Shown here piece by piece: positions 45,316 to 51,596 of a DNA stretch of 51,596 nt. The translations under genes and the position numbers were made by a program. Below the pieces are notes generated by a model. That model ran no database searches, had not been told where the DNA came from, and saw nothing but the letters and a program-made list of their open reading frames with translations. The stretch comes from Bacteroidales bacterium (GTDB lineage: Bacteria > Bacteroidota > Bacteroidia > Bacteroidales > UBA932): the NCBI GenBank assembly GCA_012728975.1, contig JAAYDZ010000012.1, positions 1 to 51,596 on the forward strand, written 5' to 3'. Each line of letters opens with the position of its first letter. Within the stretch, counting starts at the first letter, position 1.

Positions 45316-47350
45316 GTTTACCGTCAACAAATGTTGCTGTGATTTCAGATTCCTTATTTAGGGTTCCGTCCAGCAGCAGTGTTGCCAGATAGTCTATCAA
45401 CTCTCTTTGTAGCACCCTCTTTACAGGTCTTGCCCCATAAGCCGGGTCATAGCCCTTTACACTCATATAGTCATAAAACTCTTCGGTGAAAGAGATTTTG
45501 ATATCCATTGATGCAAGACGTTTATGCAACATTTCAGCCTGCAGCTTGACAATGCTGCGAATATGCTGAGGAGAAAGCTCATGAAATACGATAATCTCAT
45601 CTATCCTGTTTATAAATTCCGGTCTGAAAGTCTCCTTAACTAAATCAGGATCGATGTTGGAAGTCATTATCAGAATAGTATTTTTGAAATCAACGGTGTG
45701 GCCTTTGTTGTCTGTAAGACGACCGTCATCCATCAACTGCAACAGCAGGTTGAAGACATCCGGATGAGCTTTCTCTATCTCATCCAGCAAAATAACAGAG
45801 TAGGGTTTGCGACGCACCGCTTCTGTCAGTTGGCCACCCTCCTCATACCCAACATATCCCGGAGGTGCTCCTATTAGACGAGACACGGTATGACGCTCCT
45901 GATATTCACTCATATCTATTCTGGTAATCATATTCTCATCATCAAAGAGATATTCTGCCAGGGCTTTAGCCAATTCTGTCTTTCCGACTCCCGTACTTCC
46001 CAGGAACATGAATGACCCTATCGGCCTTTTTTCGTTCTGCAGTCCGGCTCTGCTACGGCGCACGGCATTTGAGACTGCCGCAATGGCTTCGTCCTGCCCT
46101 ATTACGCGCTGGTGGAGTACATCCTCCATATTCAAGAGTTTATCCCTTTCACTTTGTAGCATCTTCTGTACGGGGATGCCGGTCCATTTGGCCACTACTT
46201 CGGCAACATTTTCGCTGGTCACCGCCTCATTAAGGATGGGATCGGCATTATTCGCCTTTTCAGCCATTAGCTTTTCAATTTGTGCCTTGGCTTCGGCAAT
46301 CTTGCCATATCGCAGTTCAGCCACTTTACCATAGTCACCACGACGTTCTGCATCATCCGCCTGTATGCGATACTCTTCTATTGCCTGTCGGTTGCTTTGG
46401 ATGGCGGTAAGGAGCTTTTTCTCTCCTTCCCACTGTTTCATCAGAACATCTCTTTCGTCTGAAAGACGGGTAATATCCTCCTGAATGGCAGTGAGTTTGG
46501 GACTTTCACCCTCCCTTTTTATCGCCTCACGCTCAATTTCAAGCTGCATTATCTTTCTGTTCAACTCATCAATAGGCTCCGGTACCGAATTCATCTCAAG
46601 ACGGAGTTTTGAGGCAGCCTCATCAATAAGGTCTATAGCCTTGTCGGGCAAAAACCTGTTGGTGATATAGCGCCGAGAGAGCTCTACCGCCGCAATGATT
46701 GCATCATCCTCTATGCGCACCTTGTGGTGATTTTCATATCTCTCCTTAAGTCCGCGAAGGATGGAGATGGATTCAGCGGGAGTAGGCTCTTCTACCATAA
46801 CCATCTGGAATCTGCGTTCCAGTGCCTTATCTTGTTCAAAGTATTTACGATACTCATCTAAGGTAGTGGATCCGATGGCCCTGAGCTCGCCTCTGGCAAG
46901 TGCCGGTTTAAGAATGTTAGCTGCATCCATAGCTCCGGAAGTGCGTCCGGCTCCAACCAGAGTGTGAATTTCATCAATAAAGAGAATAATCTCTCCTTCA
47001 CTTTCGGTTACTGCTTTGACTACACCCTTGAGCCTTTCTTCAAACTCACCCTGATACTTTGCCCCTGCAATCAGTGCGCCCATATCAAGCGAGTAGAGAT
47101 CTTTGTTCTTAAGGTTTTCAGGCACGTCGCCATTAACAATTCTTTGGGCGATACCTTCGGAAATAGCTGTCTTCCCAACACCAGGCTCACCTACAAGTAT
47201 AGGATTGTTTTTAGTTCTTCTACTGAGGATCTGCAGTACTCTGCGCACCTCATCGTCACGCCCTATGACAGGGTCAAGTTTGCCCTGTCTCGCCTTCTCA
47301 TTGAGGTTTATGGCGTATCTGTTCAAAATTTCGAGATTCTGCTTGTCCAT
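45302..47350 (-). CDS. clpB: ClpB-type disaggregase lacking the N-terminal domain
   Basis: A AAA+ protein that, with DnaK, pulls proteins out of aggregates. The product is 682 residues; full ClpB is about 860. It starts with [21 protein letters not shown], where the first AAA domain begins, so the Clp_N substrate domain is absent. Walker A motifs GEPGVGKT (about 53-60) and [18 protein letters not shown], the middle-domain coiled coil (about 255-385), and [11 protein letters not shown]-type elements (here [12 protein letters not shown]) are present. An in-frame TAA lies 13 codons upstream and the space to the next gene is only 193 bases, so the domain is not hidden in a frameshift. A short segment after MTSNI is also shorter than usual. 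Confidence 0.93.
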   Translation of the reverse strand: MDKQNLEILNRYAINLNEKARQGKLDPVIGRDDEVRRVLQILSRRTKNNPILVGEPGVGKTAISEGIAQRIVNGDVPENLKNKDLYSLDMGALIAGAKYQGEFEERLKGVVKAVTESEGEIILFIDEIHTLVGAGRTSGAMDAANILKPALARGELRAIGSTTLDEYRKYFEQDKALERRFQMVMVEEPTPAESISILRGLKERYENHHKVRIEDDAIIAAVELSRRYITNRFLPDKAIDLIDEAASKLRLEMNSVPEPIDELNRKIMQLEIEREAIKREGESPKLTAIQEDITRLSDERDVLMKQWEGEKKLLTAIQSNRQAIEEYRIQADDAERRGDYGKVAELRYGKIAEAKAQIEKLMAEKANNADPILNEAVTSENVAEVVAKWTGIPVQKMLQSERDKLLNMEDVLHQRVIGQDEAIAAVSNAVRRSRAGLQNEKRPIGSFMFLGSTGVGKTELAKALAEYLFDDENMITRIDMSEYQERHTVSRLIGAPPGYVGYEEGGQLTEAVRRKPYSVILLDEIEKAHPDVFNLLLQLMDDGRLTDNKGHTVDFKNTILIMTSNIDPDLVKETFRPEFINRIDEIIVFHELSPQHIRSIVKLQAEMLHKRLASMDIKISFTEEFYDYMSVKGYDPAYGARPVKRVLQRELIDYLATLLLDGTLNKESEITATFVDGKLKLY

Positions 47351-47543
47351 AATTATTTTATTCCGTTTTCGTTGTATTGTAGTTTATATTTATTTCAATA
47401 TTAAGAGTTTCAATTTGTTTGCCATCAACTCTAGACTGACTTTTTGTCAAGCTAAAATCCACGAATAGTGGCAAAAATATTTTGGATTAAAGAGACATAT
47501 TCATTATTTTTGTTGGATATGAACAATTTTAATCCAATTTATA
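47351..47543. other. Divergent intergenic region between clpB and the peptidase pair
   Basis: 193 bases. It holds the promoter of the C1 peptidase genes (47481-47512) and a 6-base inverted repeat AGAGTT/AACTCT around 47404-47432. No clear TAnnTTTG box or HrcA/CIRCE-type element is seen in front of clpB. No gene is seen. Confidence 0.4.
47481..47512 (+). promoter_or_regulatory. Promoter of the tandem C1 peptidase genes
   Basis: TTTG (47481-47484), a 20-base spacer and TATTTTTG (47505-47512), both exact. The first start codon is 31 bases downstream. Confidence 0.75.
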
Positions 47544-48743
47544 ATGAAAAGAATCCTAACTCTCTCACTAGCAGCACTTATCTGCTTTTCAGCCACAGCT
47601 CAGCTTAAAGACGAAGCGAAGTCTGAAGGCTTCCAGTTTACCACAGTTAAGGAGCTTCCTATTACCTCAGTGAAAAACCAGGCCAGTACCGGCACCTGCT
47701 GGTGTTTTGCTGCACTCTCATTTTTTGAATCCGAAGCTATCCGTCAAGGCTACAAAGGTGACCTTGACCTGGCAGAGATGTTTGTCGTTTCAAATGCATA
47801 CGTAGACAAAGCCATCAAGTACATCCGCGTTGACGGTCACCTCAACTATGCCCAGGGCAGTTCCTTCGGAGATGTACTATGTGTACTCAAAGAGCACGGT
47901 ATCGTTCCCAACTCCGAAATGCCCGGACTTAATTATGGCACAGACCGCCATATGCATGGCGAACTCGCTGCCGGCTTGAAGGGTTATGTGGACGGTATCC
48001 GTAAAAACCCCAATAGAAAATTATCTACAGCCTGGATTCCAGGTTTAAAAGGCATTCTGGCTGCATATCTTGGCCCTGTACCTGAGACATTCGAGTATGA
48101 AGGAAAGCAATATACTCCCAAGTCATACATAGAATCACTCGGTCTCAATCTGGATGATTACGTAGATCTTGTATCCTGGACACACCTTCCCTATTACGAG
48201 GAACACCCTGTAGAGGTGGGAGATAACTGGCGCTGGGAAACTGCTTATAACCTCCCTCTAGACGAGCTTATGGCTGTAATGTACAATGCTATCGAAAATG
48301 GCTACACTTTTGCTTGGGCATCAGACGTAAGCGAAACAGGATTTACCCGTAACGGCATCGGCATCGTTCCTGATATGGATGCAATTCGCCAAAAAACTGA
48401 AGAAGTAGGGTCCGATCAGGCTCACTGGGTGGGATCAGATCCAGCTACCGGCAGACCTACGTTCAACGCACCCGTTCCCGAACTTGAAATAACAGCGGAA
48501 CTTCGCCAGCAGGGATACGAAGAGAAAACCACTACCGATGACCACGGAATGCACATTTTTGGGCTTGCAAAAGACCAGAATGGCACAAATTACTTTATGG
48601 TGAAAAACTCCTGGGGTGAAAACAGCAAATACAAAGGTATATGGTATGTATCCGAAACTTACGTTAAGTATAAAACCATGGACATAATGGTCCACAAGGA
48701 TGCTATTCCCAAGGATATCCGCAAGAAAATAGGCATTAAATAA
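47544..48743 (+). CDS. Exported C1 papain-like peptidase (aminopeptidase C/bleomycin hydrolase-like), paralogue 1
   Basis: A 399-residue cysteine peptidase with a signal peptide (about 1-19, ending SATAQ). The papain active site is intact: NQASTGTCWCFA (nucleophile Cys52, with the oxyanion Gln nearby), DDHGM (His334, equivalent to the THAM of bleomycin hydrolase) and VKNSWGEN (Asn355). The length and the DHxM form place it in the C1B group, whose best-known members are cytosolic; here the signal peptide points to the periplasm or surface. The C-terminus IPKDIRKKIGIK is short of the self-blocking tail of bleomycin hydrolase. A tandem paralogue starts 23 bases later. Confidence 0.9.
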   Translation: MKRILTLSLAALICFSATAQLKDEAKSEGFQFTTVKELPITSVKNQASTGTCWCFAALSFFESEAIRQGYKGDLDLAEMFVVSNAYVDKAIKYIRVDGHLNYAQGSSFGDVLCVLKEHGIVPNSEMPGLNYGTDRHMHGELAAGLKGYVDGIRKNPNRKLSTAWIPGLKGILAAYLGPVPETFEYEGKQYTPKSYIESLGLNLDDYVDLVSWTHLPYYEEHPVEVGDNWRWETAYNLPLDELMAVMYNAIENGYTFAWASDVSETGFTRNGIGIVPDMDAIRQKTEEVGSDQAHWVGSDPATGRPTFNAPVPELEITAELRQQGYEEKTTTDDHGMHIFGLAKDQNGTNYFMVKNSWGENSKYKGIWYVSETYVKYKTMDIMVHKDAIPKDIRKKIGIK

Positions 48744-48766
48744 CAAACCGGACACAACAACACACT

Positions 48767-49894
48767 ATGAAACGTTTTTTACTGATAACCATTGCCGTGC
48801 TGATTGCAGCAGCGGCTTTCTCACAGACACAGACTATCTATAAGTTTACTCCTGTGAAGGATATCGAAGTTACCTCCGTAAAGGACCAGGCACGTACCGG
48901 TACTTGCTGGTGTTTTGCCACAATATCACTACTGGAAGCAGAACTTATACGTCAGGATAAGGGTGTTTACGATCTTTCCGAGATGTTTGTGGTGCGCCAC
49001 AATTACAACAAGAGGATTAATGACAACTATCTCCGTCTTGGCAGAGGTAATGTGGGTCCAGGTTCGCTCTCGCATATGACTATCAACGCTATTGCCGAAC
49101 ACGGCATTGTACCTGAAAGTGTATATGGCGGCATCGCATATGACTCGGACAAACATAACCACAGCGAGCTTAGCGCATTTGTAAGAGCTCTTGCCGATGT
49201 CAGCGTACAAAGAAAAGTTCGCTCACCAGAATACTGGAAGATTCACGAGCATCTTTTTGACACCTACCTTGGCAAGCTTCCTGAAGAATTTGAGTATAAC
49301 GGCAAAAAGTACACTCCGAAGAGTTTTGCTGCAATGCTCGGCTTTGATGACCTAAGCGATTATATTGAAATCACCAGTTTTACTCACCATCCTTTCTATC
49401 AACAAGTTCCACTTGAGATTCCGGACAACTGGGACCACCAGCTCTACTACAATGTGCCTTTGGATGAATTCATGGCCATCATAGATAATGCTCTGCTTAA
49501 CGGCTATACCGTTGCCTGGGATGGCGACCTGATTTCCAAGTCATTTAACCACAACCGTGGAATTGCCATTGATCCCAAACCTGAGTTTTTTGAAGAAGCT
49601 GTCAAACTCGAAAAAATCTATCCCGAACTGGATGCTACACAAGAGCTCCGCCAAAACTATTTCGAAACATTCCAAACTGTGGATGACCACTTGATGCACG
49701 TTACCGGTCTTTTTAAAGACCAGAATGGTACAAAATTTTACAAGACTAAGAATTCCTGGGGAACAAGCCGTAATGAAGAAATGGGAGGTTACCTCTATAT
49801 GTCCGAAACCTATGTTAAGATGAGGACATTGGCAATACTTGTACATAAAGATGCCATTCCAAAGGAGATTCGAAAAAAGATGGGCATAGAGTAG
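48767..49894 (+). CDS. Exported C1 papain-like peptidase, paralogue 2
   Basis: A 375-residue tandem paralogue of the preceding peptidase. The signal peptide is about 1-20 (LIAAAAFSQ). Active-site residues are QARTGTCWCFA (Cys47), VDDHLMH (His in DHLM) and TKNSWG (Asn). The shared flanks YTPKSFAAMLGF and AIPKEIRKKMGIE show recent common origin. It is 24 residues shorter, mostly by loss of an insert found in paralogue 1 between the DE-rich region and the His motif. It probably shares the 47481-47512 promoter. pssA starts 6 bases after its stop codon. Confidence 0.9.
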   Translation: MKRFLLITIAVLIAAAAFSQTQTIYKFTPVKDIEVTSVKDQARTGTCWCFATISLLEAELIRQDKGVYDLSEMFVVRHNYNKRINDNYLRLGRGNVGPGSLSHMTINAIAEHGIVPESVYGGIAYDSDKHNHSELSAFVRALADVSVQRKVRSPEYWKIHEHLFDTYLGKLPEEFEYNGKKYTPKSFAAMLGFDDLSDYIEITSFTHHPFYQQVPLEIPDNWDHQLYYNVPLDEFMAIIDNALLNGYTVAWDGDLISKSFNHNRGIAIDPKPEFFEEAVKLEKIYPELDATQELRQNYFETFQTVDDHLMHVTGLFKDQNGTKFYKTKNSWGTSRNEEMGGYLYMSETYVKMRTLAILVHKDAIPKEIRKKMGIE

Positions 49895-49900
49895 CACAAT

Positions 49901-50659
49901 ATGAAGAAGCACATCCCCAATATCCTAACACTTCTTAACCTGACCTGCGGATGCTGTGCCGTCATAATGGCCTTGTGGGGTCTCTATCTCGGAGCATTCC
50001 TCTTTATCGCAGCCTCTGTAGTGTTTGATTTTCTGGATGGCTTCAGTGCAAGATTACTCAAAGCTTATTCTGCTATAGGTAAGGAGCTGGACTCTCTTGC
50101 AGATCTTGTAAGTTTCGGTCTGGCTCCTTCCCTTATCCTTTTCAACTGGTACTATGAGTCGGGACACCAGTACACTTTTCTGGCATTCGTACCACTGGTT
50201 ATTACTGCATTTTCGGCTCTGAGGCTGGCAAAATTTAATCTGGATACTCGTCAAGAAAGTGATTTTATCGGCCTTGCCACACCGGCAAATGCTCTGATAA
50301 TTGCACCTTTGGTGGCTTATGCCGATATCTGCCGTATTCACGGCACCACGTCATTTGTCAATGTGCTACTTGACAGTGTATGGTTTATCCCAACCATATC
50401 GATTGTTCTCGCTCTTTTGCTCATAAGTGAAATCCCGATGTTTTCACTTAAAAAGAAAAGAGTGAGCTTCAGTAAAGCACCACTCTTTTCCTCATTTATC
50501 GTAATCGCGATTTTGATCCTGATTGTTGGGATGATATTTATCCCTCATACGGGTAACGTACTCGAAACGTTACCTCTTATCATTTCAGCAATTTTCGCAC
50601 TTTACATTCTGATCAATATTTTTGCGCAAATTTTTCGAATTGCGCGAAAAGAGAGCTGA
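49901..50659 (+). CDS. pssA: CDP-diacylglycerol--serine O-phosphatidyltransferase PssA
   Basis: Makes phosphatidylserine from CDP-diacylglycerol and serine. The 252-residue membrane protein has the CDP-alcohol phosphotransferase signature DFLDGFSARLLKAYS with GKELDSLAD completing the D-x2-DG-x2-AR-x8-G-x3-D-x3-D pattern (about 44-69). Six or more hydrophobic segments follow, including a long C-terminal hydrophobic end. CdsA (15255-16136) supplies its substrate and Psd (14564-15217) uses its product. The start lies 6 bases after the peptidase gene, and the 3' end overlaps the convergent phosphomutase gene by 47 bases. Confidence 0.95.
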   Translation: MKKHIPNILTLLNLTCGCCAVIMALWGLYLGAFLFIAASVVFDFLDGFSARLLKAYSAIGKELDSLADLVSFGLAPSLILFNWYYESGHQYTFLAFVPLVITAFSALRLAKFNLDTRQESDFIGLATPANALIIAPLVAYADICRIHGTTSFVNVLLDSVWFIPTISIVLALLLISEIPMFSLKKKRVSFSKAPLFSSFIVIAILILIVGMIFIPHTGNVLETLPLIISAIFALYILINIFAQIFRIARKES

Positions 50660-51596
50660 TTTTCCGGTCGGCATCATCACCTTTCGCTCCAAAATAAAAC
50701 TTTATTTTCGGCTCGGTACCTGAAGGTCTCGCGGAAACGAGGCTACCATCTTTGCTGAAAAACTGCAGCACATTAGACTTGGGGAGATTTGTTTCTTCCG
50801 GTTTATTGTAATCGATGATTTTAACAACCGATGATCCGGCAAGCTCTGTCGGAGGGGTTATTCTTAAATCTCTCATCATCTGCTGGATCTGTTCCAGGCC
50901 CTCTTTACCCTTCATTGTCACGGAGAGGAGATTCTCCTTGTAATAGCCATATTCAGCATAAATTTCCTGAAGATAATCATAGATGCTTTTTCCACTGTCA
51001 GCAAGCCATGCTGCGCACTCCGCAAAGAGGGCACAGGAGATAATAGAATCCTTGTCCCTAACAAATTCACCGGCATTGAATCCGTGACTCTCCTCGCCAC
51101 CGCAGATGAAGACCTTTTTGCCCTCATTCTTGCGTACAATTTCGGCAATATACTTAAAACCGGTAAGCACATTGTAGAGCTCAACTCCATATTTGTCACA
51201 GATATCGCGGATCAGTTCGGTAGTCACTATGGTCTTAACCACATATTCGCGTCCCTGGAGTTTGCCCAACTCAGACCAGCGGGTGAGCATATAACTTGTC
51301 AGGAGAGCTACTATCTGGTTGCCGTTAAGCAGCACCAGTTCCCCTTTATCATCACGAACTGCAAATCCTACGCGGTCAGCATCCGGGTCAGTTGCCATCA
51401 CAATATCTGCACCCACTTCCTGAGCCTTTTCGATCGCAAGTTTGAGGGCAGCAGGATCTTCCGGATTTGGGGATACGACTGTAGGGAAATTGCCGTCACT
51501 CACATCTTGTGCATCAACATTGTAAATGTTTGAAAAACCCAAAAGTCGCAGCCCCTGGGGCACAAGACGCACTCCGGTGCCATGCAGAGGAGTATA
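50613..51596 (-). CDS. Phosphoglucomutase/phosphomannomutase, C-terminal part (cut by window edge)
   Basis: The last 327 residues of an alpha-D-phosphohexomutase; the start lies beyond the right edge. The visible frame opens with YTPLHGTG and contains the metal-binding DPDADRVG (Asp triad), the sugar-binding GGEESHGF and the phosphate-binding RPSGTEPKIKFYFG near the C-terminus. The catalytic serine domain is outside the window. The enzyme interconverts hexose-1- and -6-phosphates; glucose or mannose preference cannot be decided from this part. The last 47 bases overlap pssA on the opposite strand, and the C-terminal reading (SSLFAQFEKFAQKY) is plausible for the family. Confidence 0.93.
   Translation of the reverse strand, partial: YTPLHGTGVRLVPQGLRLLGFSNIYNVDAQDVSDGNFPTVVSPNPEDPAALKLAIEKAQEVGADIVMATDPDADRVGFAVRDDKGELVLLNGNQIVALLTSYMLTRWSELGKLQGREYVVKTIVTTELIRDICDKYGVELYNVLTGFKYIAEIVRKNEGKKVFICGGEESHGFNAGEFVRDKDSIISCALFAECAAWLADSGKSIYDYLQEIYAEYGYYKENLLSVTMKGKEGLEQIQQMMRDLRITPPTELAGSSVVKIIDYNKPEETNLPKSNVLQFFSKDGSLVSARPSGTEPKIKFYFGAKGDDADRKISSLFAQFEKFAQKY

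Noticed and set aside
47351-47543. Hidden Clp_N domain of clpB in another frame
   Set aside because: The spacer is too short for the 140-residue domain, and no matching frame is seen.

Overview
The window comes from a chromosome of a Bacteroidales bacterium (phylum Bacteroidota). The evidence is a SusC/SusD outer-membrane pair, the GGGtGRT/NifU-like gene pair, a Bacteroidota-type Rho with a very long charged N-terminal insert, mostly absent Shine-Dalgarno sequences, and promoters of the Bacteroidota form TTTG-N19/20-TAnnTTTG. HydE and HydF (maturases of [FeFe] hydrogenase) and ferredoxin-type proteins suggest an anaerobe. I cannot name genus or species. Most of the window is core housekeeping sequence. 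I see no phage, transposase, CRISPR array, restriction system or antibiotic-resistance gene.

Layout. 1-7059: the start of an unknown minus-strand gene, then trmD, a membrane polyferredoxin, a small Cys-rich lipoprotein, a MauE/DoxX-thioredoxin-like protein, and the minus-strand group lysA-ffh-folD. 7183-9153: tRNA-Gly(CCC), then a NifU-like scaffold and GGGtGRT protein. 9222-14322: a lone SusC/SusD pair. 14564-18495: the minus-strand operon rsfS-ftsH-cdsA-psd, with birA divergent. 19282-22864: dnaA-pepD-rpe (minus). 23096-29634: a SPOR-type cell-wall amidase, an LptD-like protein, RidA and rho. 29650-34143: a CBS-domain membrane protein, then the trigger factor-clpP-clpX operon (minus). 34235-38704: an M20 dipeptidase, pyrF, lnt and a LysE-type exporter. 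38809-41044: a nitroreductase lipoprotein, tRNA-Arg(TCT) and hydF. 41125-45315: a K+/H+ antiporter, two tandem beta-helix lipoproteins and hydE. 45302-47350: an N-domain-less clpB. 47544-end: two tandem exported papain-like peptidases, pssA and the C-terminal part of a phosphoglucomutase/phosphomannomutase.

How the genes work together. cdsA, pssA and psd are three consecutive steps of phosphatidylethanolamine synthesis. lnt, the LptD-like protein and the SPOR amidase serve the envelope. Trigger factor, ClpP, ClpX, FtsH and ClpB form a large protein quality-control set. HydE and HydF are two of the three H-cluster maturases; HydG is not in the window.

The most unusual signal is not a gene. 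Five intergenic spaces carry degenerate tracts with a 7-base period: GAGTTNN-type units on the left (four of five copies), and the C-rich complement-type units on the right. In every copy the C-rich side abuts the stop codon of a minus-strand gene (lysA, psd, clpX, clpP, hydF). The six convergent gene pairs without such a tract overlap at their 3' ends. No gene-free stretch exceeds 300 bases; the longest are 39572-39844, 14323-14563 and 22865-23095, each described below.
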